Shown: positions 16,651 through 25,495, counted from the stretch's first letter. The stretch is 64,000 bases of DNA from an uncultured Flavobacteriales bacterium (GCA_913054135.1 CAJXJK010000003.1:268491-332490), one strand, 5' to 3'. Program-made: numbers and translations. Notes: generated by a model not told the origin, from the letters alone.

Positions 16651-17229
16651 ATGAGCCCAAAACTTTTAATCTTGTTGATCATTTTGCCATATAATGGCCT
16701 AAGTCAAAAAGAGGATTCTACTTTTTTTACAAAGCTTAAGTATAGACAGGGCGTCAGTTTTAAGACAGAGTTAGCTGACCTTCAACTTGGGCTTGATTAC
16801 AACTACAATAATTGGTTTGGACTTGGTTACCGTCATTATCAATCATATAATTTAGGTCTCATTTTTAGACCAGAATCTAAATGGAGTGCTCTAAATGGGA
16901 AAGTGGCCTATGGCGGATTCGAAGTAGGAGTGAGTCAAAACGCACGTTTCAGCCTTAGAAAACCAATATACTTTTCAATGTATGCCTCTTACTATGGCTT
17001 AATCGCACTAGGCCACAGTAATTACAAGCTTTTTGATGATTACATTAATGGTGGCCGAATGTTAATTGGTCTCAGTGGCTTTAAGAATCGGTTTAGAGTC
17101 TCTGCATTGATAGGGGCAGGTGTTCAAGAAAGAAAACAAGACTTGTTTTATTCTGTTCATACTTATGCGGCCTTTTATCCTAATATCATGATTCAATTAG
17201 GATTTTTCTTTGACAAAAAGAAAGACTAA
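16651..17229 (+). CDS. Hypothetical outer-membrane beta-barrel-like protein
   Basis: From ATG 16651 the product has 192 residues; a TTG at 16624 just after the terminator is rejected since the ATG gives a clean signal peptide ('MSPKLLILLIILPYNGLSQ'). The mature sequence is rich in aromatic residues and alternating beta strands ('YNYNNWFGLGYRHYQSYNLGL', 'FSMYASYYGLIALG', 'YPNIMIQLGFFFDKKKD'), as in small outer-membrane barrels. No family name is recognised. It stands 31 nt before pepT and may share its transcript. Confidence 0.65.
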   Translation: MSPKLLILLIILPYNGLSQKEDSTFFTKLKYRQGVSFKTELADLQLGLDYNYNNWFGLGYRHYQSYNLGLIFRPESKWSALNGKVAYGGFEVGVSQNARFSLRKPIYFSMYASYYGLIALGHSNYKLFDDYINGGRMLIGLSGFKNRFRVSALIGAGVQERKQDLFYSVHTYAAFYPNIMIQLGFFFDKKKD

Positions 17230-17260
17230 TTATCTTAGTGCTTCCTAAAAAATTGAAAGC

Positions 17261-18511
17261 ATGAACATCAAAGATTACATCCACACAGTATCAGATCGAT
17301 TTATTAAGTATGCCAAGATAGATACAGAGGCAGACCCGAACTCTACGACTTTTCCATCTTCAATGAAACAAAAAGATTTAGGAAAAGTCTTGGTTCAAGA
17401 ACTTCTTGATATTGGTGTCTCTGATGCCGAAATGGATGAGTGGGGTTATGTTTATGCAACAATTCCGGCTAACTCATCTAAGGACATACCGACAATTTGT
17501 TTTTGTGCACATATGGACACAGCCCCTGATTGCTCAGGTAAAGATGTAAAACCGATTTTGCACAAGAATTATGATGGTAACCCTATTACTTTGCCAGACG
17601 ACAATTCTCAGGTAATTACTACTGACAAACATCCTTACTTGAAAGAGAAAATTGGAGATGATTTGATTACAGCATCTGGGTTAACATTGCTTGGTGCAGA
17701 TGATAAAGCTGGGGTCGCCTGCATAATGGATTTCACAAACTTTATGATGAATAATCCAGGCTTTGAACATGGAAAAATCAGAGTGCTTTTTACTCCAGAT
17801 GAGGAGATTGGAAGAGGAGTAGACCACATTGATATGGAAAGGTTGAATGCCGATTACGGATACACTTTAGATGGAGGAGTTTTAGGCTCAATTGAGGATG
17901 AAAGTTTTTCGGCAGATGCTGTTGAGATCATTATTCACGGAATATCAGCACATCCAGGCTATGCTAAAAATAAATTGGTTCATTCAATTAAAGTTGCAAG
18001 TGATTTCATTGATGAATTACCAAAAGATTCGTGGTCACCAGAAACAACTTCTCATAGAGAAGGGTTTGTTCACCCAACTTCAATAGACGGGGCTTTAGAA
18101 AAAACAACAGTTAAGTTCATTATTAGAGATCACATAACGTCGAAACTGGCTGAATATGAAGAAAGACTTAAAGGTATTTTAGATACTGTGGTTGCTAAGT
18201 ACCCAGGGGTGACTTGTGAGTTCAAAATTACTGAACAGTATAGAAACATGAAAGAGGTCATTAAAGAAGTGCCGTTTGTTACGGATAATGCCATTGACGC
18301 AATGAAAAGAGCGGGTGTTGAGCCTAGACCAGTGATTATTAGAGGCGGAACTGATGGCTCGCGTCTATCATTTATGGGTCTACCTTGTCCAAATCTTTTT
18401 ACTGGTGAAATGGGTATTCATTCTAAGCACGAATATGTTAGTGTTCAGGATATGCAGAAGGCAGTTCAAACAATGGCTCACCTAACTCAAATTTGGGAAG
18501 AAAACGCTTAA
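17261..18511 (+). CDS. pepT: Peptidase T (tripeptide aminopeptidase)
   Basis: The 416-residue protein is full length for PepT of the M20 zinc peptidases. Visible motifs are 'DTEADPNSTTFPSS' near the N-terminus, metal-ligand blocks 'FCAHMDTAPDCSG', 'LLGADDKAGVA' and 'FTPDEEIGRGVDHID', the dimerisation segment around 'ISAHPGYAKNKLVHSIK', and C-terminal 'GGTDGSRLS' and 'GIHSKHEYVSVQDM'. It removes N-terminal residues from tripeptides in the cytoplasm. Spacing of 31 nt to the upstream barrel-protein gene suggests one transcript. It converges with the PLP enzyme with a 4-bp overlap. Confidence 0.95.
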   Translation: MNIKDYIHTVSDRFIKYAKIDTEADPNSTTFPSSMKQKDLGKVLVQELLDIGVSDAEMDEWGYVYATIPANSSKDIPTICFCAHMDTAPDCSGKDVKPILHKNYDGNPITLPDDNSQVITTDKHPYLKEKIGDDLITASGLTLLGADDKAGVACIMDFTNFMMNNPGFEHGKIRVLFTPDEEIGRGVDHIDMERLNADYGYTLDGGVLGSIEDESFSADAVEIIIHGISAHPGYAKNKLVHSIKVASDFIDELPKDSWSPETTSHREGFVHPTSIDGALEKTTVKFIIRDHITSKLAEYEERLKGILDTVVAKYPGVTCEFKITEQYRNMKEVIKEVPFVTDNAIDAMKRAGVEPRPVIIRGGTDGSRLSFMGLPCPNLFTGEMGIHSKHEYVSVQDMQKAVQTMAHLTQIWEENA

Positions 18512-19665
18512 GATATTAAAGCCGATTTAGACTTAATTGACCTAACTGCGTCTATCAATGTTTCAATCTCTTTTTCATTATTGTATGGTTGAAAAGACAC
18601 ACGCATAAATGTGTTTTTACCGTCATAGTTAAATACAGGAATCTCAATTTTGTAATCATTGAAAAGCGTTTCTTTAAGTAAGGCTGGGTCAGGAGTGTTA
18701 ACTGGTATGCTACAAATTTGACCAAGAAATTCAGGACATACAGTACAAATTGGCGCACTGTTTAATTCTTCTGAGATAATTGGGTAGAAGTGTTGAAGCT
18801 CTTTCTTGGATACCGCGGTTTTAGCCATCCAATCATACTTTTCCATAAAACTCAAACAATCTGGTGTCGTTAAAAAGGCCGAGAAATCTCGCGTGCCTTG
18901 ATATTGATGATAATCTTGAAATTGAGATTCAGAAGGGAATTGAGCTTCATATCCCCATGAAATAATCAACGGGTCAAAACTGTTTTGCACTTCTTTTGAA
19001 GCATATAAGAAAGAGCTTCCTTTCGGAGCCAAAACCCATTTGTGAAGGGCGCCTGTATAAACATCAGCCTTGAGCTCTGAAAGGTCTAATGGAATATGTG
19101 CAGGAACGTGTGCTCCGTCAATTATTGTCATCAAGCCAAGCTCTTTTGCTCGCTCGCAGATCTCTTTTACTGGGTAAATTAAGGCAGTAGAACTTGTGAT
19201 TTGTGAAAGGCAAATAATTTTTGTTTTTGACGTAAGACCCGCCCAAAATTCTTCTATAAACTGCTCTTTACTTTTTAAAGGAAGTGTAATTTGTTGTCGA
19301 ACATATTTCGCGCCAGCTTTACCACAGTAGTAATTCCATGCCCTATCAACAGCCCCATATTCTTGATTGGTCGAAAGGACTTCATCACCTTCTTCTAAGT
19401 TCAAACTCTTAATTACAATATTCATTGCTGTTGAAGGGTTTGTGACATAAATCAAATCTTCTTTTGGAGCATTAATGAAATTAGCCAAGGCCTGTTTTGA
19501 TTTGTCTTGAAGTTCAACACCAGTTTTGGTAACGAACTGAACTGGGTCAGATTCGAGCATTCTTTGATATCCTTGATAGGCGTCAAAAACCTCTTTTGGA
19601 CAGGCGCCAAATGAACCATGATTTAAATAGGTAATTTCAGGATTGAGTAAAAAATGCTCTTTCAT
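18508..19665 (-). CDS. Aminotransferase class V-fold PLP enzyme (isopenicillin-N-epimerase-like)
   Basis: ATG 19665 gives 385 residues starting 'MKEHFLLNPEITYLNHGSFGACP', the usual opening of this subfamily; an upstream TTG (19683) is less likely. Other landmarks are 'YVTNPSTAMNIVIKSL', 'QEYGAVDRAW', the PLP-contacting Asp in 'TIIDGAHVPAHIPLDL', and 'DVYTGALHKWVLAPKGSSFLY', where the Lys of 'HKW' is the Schiff-base lysine. Relatives include cysteine desulfurase-like and racemase-like enzymes; substrate cannot be told from sequence. The position is downstream and convergent to pepT, with no pathway neighbours. Confidence 0.87.
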   Translation of the reverse strand: MKEHFLLNPEITYLNHGSFGACPKEVFDAYQGYQRMLESDPVQFVTKTGVELQDKSKQALANFINAPKEDLIYVTNPSTAMNIVIKSLNLEEGDEVLSTNQEYGAVDRAWNYYCGKAGAKYVRQQITLPLKSKEQFIEEFWAGLTSKTKIICLSQITSSTALIYPVKEICERAKELGLMTIIDGAHVPAHIPLDLSELKADVYTGALHKWVLAPKGSSFLYASKEVQNSFDPLIISWGYEAQFPSESQFQDYHQYQGTRDFSAFLTTPDCLSFMEKYDWMAKTAVSKKELQHFYPIISEELNSAPICTVCPEFLGQICSIPVNTPDPALLKETLFNDYKIEIPVFNYDGKNTFMRVSFQPYNNEKEIETLIDAVRSIKSKSALIS

Positions 19666-19746
19666 AAATATTCGTTTTCTCAAATATAGACAACAAATAT
19701 TTCAGATGTAAAGGTCGTTTAGGGGAATTAGTTTTATTTTCACAAC

Positions 19747-20130
19747 ATGATCTTTTTTCTTGCTTGTGGTTTAATATTAGCATCACTCATATTGTTTGCG
19801 AGAATTGCAATGCTGTCTATGAGGCCCAGAGTAGAAGCAGTTATTGATGAGGTTGTTGATGAAGAAAAGCACTGGTGGGCGAAAACGACATCCAAGATTG
19901 TAACACTCACGTTTACATATGAAAGCCAACTTTTTGAGAAAAAGAGAAGTTACTTGATGAGCTCTAAAGCAAAGGCGGGAGACAAAGTGGTCTTATCTAT
20001 AAATCCAAAGAAAACGACAGATTATGATCCACATAATTTGAAATTACCAATCATTGGAGCAATTATTTTGGGAGTGGCCGGTTTCGGATTGTTGTACTTT
20101 TGTCTCTTCATGATTGAATGGCTTGATTAA
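19747..20130 (+). CDS. DUF3592-like small membrane protein
   Basis: The 127-residue protein has an N-terminal TM (about 2-21), a soluble beta-rich segment of some 70 residues ('VTLTFTYESQLFEKKRSYLMSSKAKAGDKVVLSINP') and a C-terminal TM (about 100-122). This TM-beta domain-TM plan with 'GDKVxVxxNPxxPxD'-type ending is that of DUF3592 proteins, whose function is unknown. It begins 64 nt after the divergent PLP gene and precedes the glutathione peroxidase by 45 nt. Confidence 0.6.
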   Translation: MIFFLACGLILASLILFARIAMLSMRPRVEAVIDEVVDEEKHWWAKTTSKIVTLTFTYESQLFEKKRSYLMSSKAKAGDKVVLSINPKKTTDYDPHNLKLPIIGAIILGVAGFGLLYFCLFMIEWLD

Positions 20131-20175
20131 AGTCGAACAAACCGTCTACAAAGAATGTTATTAAAATAAAAAATT

Positions 20176-20697
20176 ATGAAAAAATCACTTTTAGTATTAT
20201 CCGTTATCATTAGTTCTTTAGCAATAGGACAGAAGTCTATTCACGATTTTAGCTTCGAAACTTTAGATGGACAAACAATGAGTTTTGCTGACTTTAAAGG
20301 GAAGAAAATCTTGATTGTTAACACTGCTTCTGAATGCGGGTTCACTCCTCAATATGAAGGGCTGCAGAAACTTCATGAAGAAATGGGTGACAAAGTGGCT
20401 ATCATTGGTTTTCCGGCAAATAACTTTGGTAAACAAGAGCCGGGTAAAAATGAAGAAATAGCGACTTTTTGCAAAGTGAATTACGGGGTAACTTTTACAA
20501 TGGCATCAAAAGTCTCTGTAAAGGGGGATGACATTAATGAAATATTTGCTTGGCTTATCAAACAGAAGAATCCAGATCATAAAGGAGACATTAAATGGAA
20601 TTTTGAGAAGTTCTTGTTAAATGAAGAGGGTGAGCTAACCAATAGATTCAGAAGCGGAGCAAAGCCTATGTCCGATAAAATCACATCAAAAATCTAG
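20176..20697 (+). CDS. Glutathione peroxidase family thiol peroxidase (Cys type), secreted
   Basis: The 173-residue product has a signal peptide ('LLVLSVIISSLAIGQK'), then the GPx fold. The catalytic set is visible: peroxidatic Cys54 ('NTASECGFTPQ'), Gln87 ('FPANNFGKQEP'), Trp141 and Asn142 ('KWNFEKFLL'). A second Cys in 'FCKVNYGVTF' could resolve the oxidised Cys54, as in thioredoxin-dependent GPx. It reduces hydroperoxides, here in the periplasm or at the envelope. It stands alone between DUF3592-like and etf genes. Confidence 0.92.
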   Translation: MKKSLLVLSVIISSLAIGQKSIHDFSFETLDGQTMSFADFKGKKILIVNTASECGFTPQYEGLQKLHEEMGDKVAIIGFPANNFGKQEPGKNEEIATFCKVNYGVTFTMASKVSVKGDDINEIFAWLIKQKNPDHKGDIKWNFEKFLLNEEGELTNRFRSGAKPMSDKITSKI

Positions 20698-20741
20698 ACG
20701 CATTTTATTACGCGCGCATAATAAAAAAAGCAAAATTCTCT

Positions 20742-20772
20742 GTTGGACGTCCTCATATTTTTGGTAAATTTG
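20742..20772 (+). promoter_or_regulatory. Promoter of the etfB-etfA operon
   Basis: TTGG (20742-20745) and TAAATTTG (20765-20772) are spaced 19 nt apart, matching the Bacteroidota sigma consensus. The roughly 95-nt leader that follows has two direct AACTGTT copies (20789-20795, 20807-20813) flanking a small TTTCT/AGAAA hairpin; its meaning is unknown. Confidence 0.7.
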
Positions 20773-20873
20773 CGCCCTGAATTAGATGAACTGTTTTCTA
20801 AATAGAAACTGTTCAATTAGATAATTAGGGTTAAAGGGGAGTTTGACCTCTTAAATCCAATAAATAGACAAAT

Positions 20874-21614
20874 ATGAAATTTTTAGTTTGTATCAGTAAA
20901 GCTCCAGATACAACAAGTAAAATTGAATTCACTGATGGTGACACAAAATTCAATGAAGCTGGAGTTCAATATATTGTAAATCCATATGACGAGTGGTACG
21001 CATTGGTTCGTGCACTTGAGTTGAAAGAATCTTTAGGAGGTTCGGTTACGACAATCACAGTTGGTGAGGTTGGTGATGAATCTATCATCAGAAAAGCTTT
21101 AGCAATTGGAGCAGATAATGCGGTTAGAGTAAACGCTGAAGCTAATGATGCTTATTTCACAGCATTTCAAATAGCAGAGTACGCGAAGGCTAATGGATTT
21201 GATATTGTTTTCACAGGAAAAGAAACTATTAACTATAATGGTTCACAAGTTGGTGGTATGGTTGCAGAAATGTTAAACCAACCATTCGTTTCTCTTGCTT
21301 CTAAGCTAGAGTTAAACGGAGGTGCTGCAACAATTAATAGAGAAATGACAGGTGGTGTTGAGGTAGTTGAGGTGAATACTCCATTCGTAGTTAGTTCTGC
21401 AAAAGGAATGGCAGAGCAAAGAATTCCGAACATGAGAGGAATTATGGCTGCAAGAACAAAGCCTCTTGAGGTAATTGAGCCAGCTGCATGTGAAGATTTA
21501 ACTTCTTTTGCGACCTATTCTTTACCAGAAGCAAAGTCGGCATGTAAGTATGTTGAAGCAGATAACATTGCAGAATTAGTAAACCTGTTGCACACAGAAG
21601 CAAAGGTAATTTAA
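20874..21614 (+). CDS. etfB: Electron transfer flavoprotein beta subunit
   Basis: The 246-residue protein opens with 'MKFLVCISKAPDTTSKIEF' and carries 'NPYDEWYALVRALELKE', 'AKANGFDIVFTGKETINYNGSQVGGMVAEML' and 'REMTGGVEVVEVNTPFVV', the standard EtfB landmarks including the AMP-binding region. With EtfA it forms a FAD/AMP heterodimer that collects electrons from acyl-CoA dehydrogenases and passes them to the respiratory quinone pool. EtfA follows after 19 nt under one promoter. Confidence 0.95.
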   Translation: MKFLVCISKAPDTTSKIEFTDGDTKFNEAGVQYIVNPYDEWYALVRALELKESLGGSVTTITVGEVGDESIIRKALAIGADNAVRVNAEANDAYFTAFQIAEYAKANGFDIVFTGKETINYNGSQVGGMVAEMLNQPFVSLASKLELNGGAATINREMTGGVEVVEVNTPFVVSSAKGMAEQRIPNMRGIMAARTKPLEVIEPAACEDLTSFATYSLPEAKSACKYVEADNIAELVNLLHTEAKVI

Positions 21615-21633
21615 CCCATTTTAATATTTAGAT

Positions 21634-22575
21634 ATGTCAGTATTAGTTTATATAGATACATTAAACGGTTCGGTTGCAAAGAATGCAATGGAGGCCGTGA
21701 ATTACGGGAGTAAAATTGGGTCAACAACTGTTGTTACCAATGGATCAATTTCAGAAGAAGATTTAGCAGCATTAGGAAACGTAGGAGCAACAAAAGTTTT
21801 GGTAAATAGAGCTGTGACTACGAATGATGCTTCTCAAATTACAAACATTGTTGCTGCAGCTGCAGATTCTTGTGGAGCATCTACAATTGTTTTTTCTCAA
21901 GATTTAACTGGTAGAGCTGTCGCACCAAGATTGTCGGCAAAATTGAAAGCGGGATTAGCATCAGGTGCAATCGCCTTGCCTTCAGCAGATGGTTCTGTTA
22001 AAGTGAATGTGTTTTCAGGAAAAGCTTTCGGAAACGTTTCTTTTAACTCAGATAAAAAAATTATCTCATTAACTCCAAACTCAATTCAAATTGAAGAAAC
22101 AGGTGGTTCAGCTGCCGTTGAAGAGTTTAATGCAGATGCTGGTTCAGCTTCACTTACAGTGAAAGATGTTCAAAAGCAAGAAGGTGATGTATTGTTGCCA
22201 GAAGCAGAATTGGTTGTTTCAGCAGGTAGAGGATTGAAAGGACCAGAGAATTGGGGAATGGTAGAAGATTTGGCTAAAACTCTTGGAGCTGCAACTGCAT
22301 GTTCAAGACCAGTTGCTGATATCGGATGGAGACCTCATCACGAACACGTAGGTCAAACAGGTGTTGCAATTAGACCTAACTTATATATTGCTGCCGGAAT
22401 TTCAGGAGCGATTCAACATCTTGCTGGTGTGAATGGTTCTAAAGTAATTGTAGTAATCAACACTGATCCTGAAGCGCCTTTCTTTAAAGCTGCTGATTAT
22501 GGGATAGTTGGAGATGCATTTGAAGTTCTTCCTAAATTAAAAGAAGAAATTGAGAAATTAAAAGCTCAAAATTAG
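21634..22575 (+). CDS. etfA: Electron transfer flavoprotein alpha subunit
   Basis: The 313-residue product has an N-terminal Rossmann-like ETF domain and the C-terminal FAD-binding region with 'AGRGLKGPENWGM', 'CSRPVADIGWRPHHEHVGQTG', 'PNLYIAAGISGAIQHLAG' and 'INTDPEAPFFKAADYGIVGD'. These bind FAD as in other EtfA. It acts with the adjacent EtfB in beta-oxidation electron transfer. The operon ends at a hairpin terminator (22598-22626), so the next gene is a separate unit or read-through. Confidence 0.95.
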   Translation: MSVLVYIDTLNGSVAKNAMEAVNYGSKIGSTTVVTNGSISEEDLAALGNVGATKVLVNRAVTTNDASQITNIVAAAADSCGASTIVFSQDLTGRAVAPRLSAKLKAGLASGAIALPSADGSVKVNVFSGKAFGNVSFNSDKKIISLTPNSIQIEETGGSAAVEEFNADAGSASLTVKDVQKQEGDVLLPEAELVVSAGRGLKGPENWGMVEDLAKTLGAATACSRPVADIGWRPHHEHVGQTGVAIRPNLYIAAGISGAIQHLAGVNGSKVIVVINTDPEAPFFKAADYGIVGDAFEVLPKLKEEIEKLKAQN

Positions 22576-22597
22576 TACTTTAGTATAAAGCTAAAAT

Positions 22598-22627
22598 AAA
22601 GGTTCCGCTAGCTTAGCGGAATCTTTT
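22598..22627 (+). terminator. Terminator of the etf operon
   Basis: AAAGGTTCCGCTA and TAGCGGAATCTTT pair (one G-U) around a GCT loop, followed by TTGTTTTTT. It ends only 7 nt before the ATG at 22635, so read-through rather than a separate promoter may supply that gene. Confidence 0.8.
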
Positions 22628-22634
22628 GTTTTTT

Positions 22635-23231
22635 ATGGATAAGATTGAATTAAAAATCATTGGTCTCTCATATAGCCAGACACAATCTGGGGCTTATGCC
22701 TTGGTGTTGTCTGAGAAACAAGGTGTTAGACGTTTGCCAATAATAATTGGTGGTTTCGAAGCTCAATCTATCGCGATCGAATTAGAGAACATGAAGCCTT
22801 CTCGCCCGCTCACGCATGACCTATTTAAAGCCTTTGCTGAATCATTCAAAGTGACAATTAAAGAAGTAATTATTTACAATTTAATTGAAGGTGTTTTTTA
22901 TTCAAAACTAGTTTGTGATAAAGATGGTGAAGAGGTAGAGATAGATGCAAGAACGTCTGACGCTATTGCAATTGGTATTCGTTGCGCTTGTCCTGTTTAT
23001 ACATTTGAACACATTTTAAGTTCTGCTGGTATCCAATTAGAAGAAGAAATGGAAGAAGGCGGGGCAGTTCAGGTTGAAAGTGAAGGTGAAGCTGTAGCGG
23101 CCGAAGCTGACACTAATGAATTGGGCGCTATGTCCACTGAAGATCTAAATAGTCTTTTGCAAGAAGCATTGGATAATGAAGATTATGAGAGAGCATCTGA
23201 AATTAGAGATGAACTCAACAAACGAAACTAA
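22635..23231 (+). CDS. Bifunctional nuclease family protein (DUF151) with C-terminal UVR motif
   Basis: ATG 22635 ('MDKIELKIIGLSYSQT') gives 198 residues; a TTG at 22626 overlaps the terminator T-tract. The bifunctional-nuclease domain occupies about residues 1-130 ('AYALVLSEKQGVRRLPIIIGGFEAQSIA', 'RPLTHDLFKAFAESF', 'DARTSDAIAIGIRCACPVY'). After an acidic linker a UvrB/UvrC-type helical hairpin is seen ('LNSLLQEALDNEDYERASEIRDELNK'). The domain has been linked to RNase/DNase activity in plant and bacterial members, but its cellular job in this phylum is unsettled. The next gene starts inside it (23 bp overlap). Confidence 0.9.
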   Translation: MDKIELKIIGLSYSQTQSGAYALVLSEKQGVRRLPIIIGGFEAQSIAIELENMKPSRPLTHDLFKAFAESFKVTIKEVIIYNLIEGVFYSKLVCDKDGEEVEIDARTSDAIAIGIRCACPVYTFEHILSSAGIQLEEEMEEGGAVQVESEGEAVAAEADTNELGAMSTEDLNSLLQEALDNEDYERASEIRDELNKRN

Positions 23232-25011
23232 CTCTTTCAACATCCTGAAAAAACTCCACTTCATACTTTTTGCCGGATTATTGGCTCTATTTTCTTCTTG
23301 TGGAACTGAAAAAGCTGATCCAATTGTTGGAAAATGGTTGGTGACTGAAGAACAAGATTCAATTGAACATTTTATATTATTTGCAGGACCTGACCAGAGT
23401 AACTCATTCACTGAATTTGGTTGGTTTAAAGACACCATTAAAGGAAGTTGGAAACGAAACCAAGACACATTAAGACTTACTTATGTTACTCCAGAGTCGG
23501 TTACGGCAGATTCAGTTACTGTTGAAAATGATGCAGACGGCTCAACCATCACTTCATTTTATGCCAATGACAAATTGGTGTCAACTACTAAAGATGGAGA
23601 AGTAGTTGCGGCTTCTAATGAGCAAACAATCATAACGACATCCTTAACTGATCAAAGATTGGTGTTTAACCATCTCAATCAACGAAATGATTACGTTAAA
23701 GAGGTTAAAGTTCAAAAAGGAATTTCATTCATGTCTGTTATAAGGGGTGTGCTCGGAATGGCTTTTTTACTGGTTTTGACTTTTCTCTTCTCTGCAGATA
23801 AAAAACGAATTGATTGGGGACTTGTTATTAAGGGAACCCTGCTGCAAGTTGTTATTGCCATTTTGGTTTTAAAGGTGCCATTTATAGAGCAAGGCTTCAA
23901 GTTTGTTAGTGATGGATTTGTTACCGTCATAGAGTATACAGATGAAGGAACTGATTTCTTATTTGGACAAATGGGAATTGGTGTTGTTCAGGCTCCACTT
24001 TTAACTTTCGCAATTAAAGTATTACCAACAATTATATTCTTCTCCGCCTTAATGAGCATCTTCTATTATTTAGGGATAGTGCAAAAGGTTGTTTTTGTTT
24101 TTGCTTGGGTGATGAAGAAGTTCATGAAATTATCAGGAGCTGAATCACTGGCTGCAGCCGGAAATGTATTTTTAGGACAAACTGAGTCGCCACTATTAGT
24201 GAAGCCTTATTTATTAGGGATGACCAAGTCAGAGCTGATGTGCTTAATGACTGGTGGAATGGCAACCATTGCTGGAGGTGTATTAGCAGCTTATGTTTTC
24301 TTTTTAGGAGGAGACGACCCAGTTGAAAGAGCCTTTTTTGCCAAGCATCTATTAACGGCATCAATTATTTCTGCGCCAGCAGCTGTCGTAGCTGCCAAAA
24401 TATTAATTCCTGAAACTGAAGAGATTAATAAAGACCTTACGATTAACAAAGAGAAGCTAGGAACGAATCTTTTAGAGGCAATTGCTAACGGAACAACAGA
24501 TGGCTTGAAGCTTGCTGTGAATGTTGGAGCAATGTTGCTTGTGTTTACAGCATTAATGGCCATGGGCAATGGAATTCTTGGCTGGATTGGTGAAGCAACC
24601 AATTTGAATGATGTAATTGCAGCCGGTACTCCTTATAAAGATGGATTATCGTTTCAATTTATTCTCGGATATGTAGGAGCCCCAATTGTGTGGATGCTAG
24701 GAGTGGAAAGTGGAGACATGGTGCTTGTTGGAGAATTGTTAGGTCAAAAAACTATCTTGAATGAATTCATTGCCTATCCGCGATTGGGTGAATTGAAAGC
24801 TCAAGGAGCGCTCTCTGAAAAGTCAGTAATCATAGCAACTTATATGCTTTGTGGATTCGCAAACTTTGCTTCAATTGGTATCCAAATTGGTGGTATCGGT
24901 TCATTAGTCCCAAGCCGTAAGGGCTTACTATCTAAGCTCGGAATGCGCGCATTACTAGGCGGAACGATCGCTAGTTTAATGACAGCTGCAATAGTTGGCA
25001 TGATGTATTGA
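23209..25011 (+). CDS. CNT-family (NupC) nucleoside transporter with N-terminal lipoprotein-like domain
   Basis: ATG 23209 gives 600 residues and overlaps the upstream gene by 23 bp. Residues 1-31 resemble a lipoprotein signal ('LFAGLLALFSSC'), followed by a lipocalin-like beta segment of about 140 residues ('VGKWLVTEEQDS', 'GSWKRNQDTLRLTY'). A concentrative nucleoside transporter then runs from about residue 175: 'FLGQTESPLLVKPYL', 'SELMCLMTGGMATIAGG', 'ETEEINKD', 'GFANFASIGIQIGGIGSLVP'. It should import nucleosides with Na+ or H+ across the inner membrane. The N-terminal extension is not part of classical NupC (about 400 residues). Whether the Cys is lipidated is untested. Confidence 0.88.
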   Translation: MNSTNETNSFNILKKLHFILFAGLLALFSSCGTEKADPIVGKWLVTEEQDSIEHFILFAGPDQSNSFTEFGWFKDTIKGSWKRNQDTLRLTYVTPESVTADSVTVENDADGSTITSFYANDKLVSTTKDGEVVAASNEQTIITTSLTDQRLVFNHLNQRNDYVKEVKVQKGISFMSVIRGVLGMAFLLVLTFLFSADKKRIDWGLVIKGTLLQVVIAILVLKVPFIEQGFKFVSDGFVTVIEYTDEGTDFLFGQMGIGVVQAPLLTFAIKVLPTIIFFSALMSIFYYLGIVQKVVFVFAWVMKKFMKLSGAESLAAAGNVFLGQTESPLLVKPYLLGMTKSELMCLMTGGMATIAGGVLAAYVFFLGGDDPVERAFFAKHLLTASIISAPAAVVAAKILIPETEEINKDLTINKEKLGTNLLEAIANGTTDGLKLAVNVGAMLLVFTALMAMGNGILGWIGEATNLNDVIAAGTPYKDGLSFQFILGYVGAPIVWMLGVESGDMVLVGELLGQKTILNEFIAYPRLGELKAQGALSEKSVIIATYMLCGFANFASIGIQIGGIGSLVPSRKGLLSKLGMRALLGGTIASLMTAAIVGMMY

Positions 25012-25086
25012 TACTTGGTACCCAAGAGCCACTCTCAACCTTAATTAGCTAAGAGATTCTTGGTCAATAGTTTTCTAAATAACCTC

Positions 25087-25179
25087 CTAGTTTTTGTCAG
25101 TTCGTTGTATTGCAAAGAAAAAGCCTATTCCAAAAAGTAAAGTTATTATACCGGCGAATATGGGAATGAAATCAGTCAT
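25087..25179 (-). CDS. Very small membrane protein (30 aa)
   Basis: The frame reads MTDFIPIFAGIITLLFGIGFF and ends FAIQRTDKN: one hydrophobic helix of about 20 residues and a charged tail. Its ATG overlaps the stop of the upstream 61-residue gene by 8 bp, a spacing that implies coupled translation. No family is recognised. The main support is the overlap and the clean single-TM profile, so it remains a prediction. Confidence 0.5.
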   Translation of the reverse strand: MTDFIPIFAGIITLLFGIGFFFAIQRTDKN

Positions 25180-25357
25180 TTTTAGATTTATTTATTAGTT
25201 TGAGATAAATACCAAAGGCTAGAATTGAAGGAACCCAGAGGCCAATGAAAGTTGCTGCTGACTCTTCCCCTTGAAAAAAAAGTATTTCAGAATAGATAAG
25301 CGATAAAATCGCGGCAATAAACAAGAGTTTGTCTGCAATTGAGAATTTTTTGAACAT
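25172..25357 (-). CDS. Small two-helix membrane protein (61 aa)
   Basis: ATG 25357 starts 'MFKKFSIADKLLFIAAILSLIY'; upstream in-frame codons to 25465 run through a terminator and are not credible. Two TM helices (about 9-25 and 36-54) are followed by a short basic/acidic tail ('KLINKSKND'). No family is recognised. It is followed by the 30-residue membrane peptide with an 8-bp overlap, making a tiny two-gene operon between the nucleoside transporter and the Usp gene. Confidence 0.6.
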   Translation of the reverse strand: MFKKFSIADKLLFIAAILSLIYSEILFFQGEESAATFIGLWVPSILAFGIYLKLINKSKND

Positions 25358-25464
25358 AATTTTAATTTGATGTAGTAGATATGTAGTACACCAATAAAAC
25401 AGTGTGAAGCAAACTTTGTTCGAAATTCTGTATTTGCAATTGCCTAGGAGAAAACTTTTAGGCA

Positions 25465-25495
25465 CAAAAAAACCCCCACTTGTGCAGTGGAGGTT
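25465..25495 (-). terminator. Terminator of the universal stress protein gene
   Basis: AACCCCCACT (25471-25480) pairs with AGTGGAGGTT (25486-25495), one mismatch, and on the minus strand the hairpin is followed by a run of seven T. Confidence 0.8.

Noticed and set aside
25357..25465. Longer N-terminus of the 61-residue membrane protein
   Set aside because: The extension would run into the Usp terminator and adds a polar, Cys-rich stretch before the first helix.
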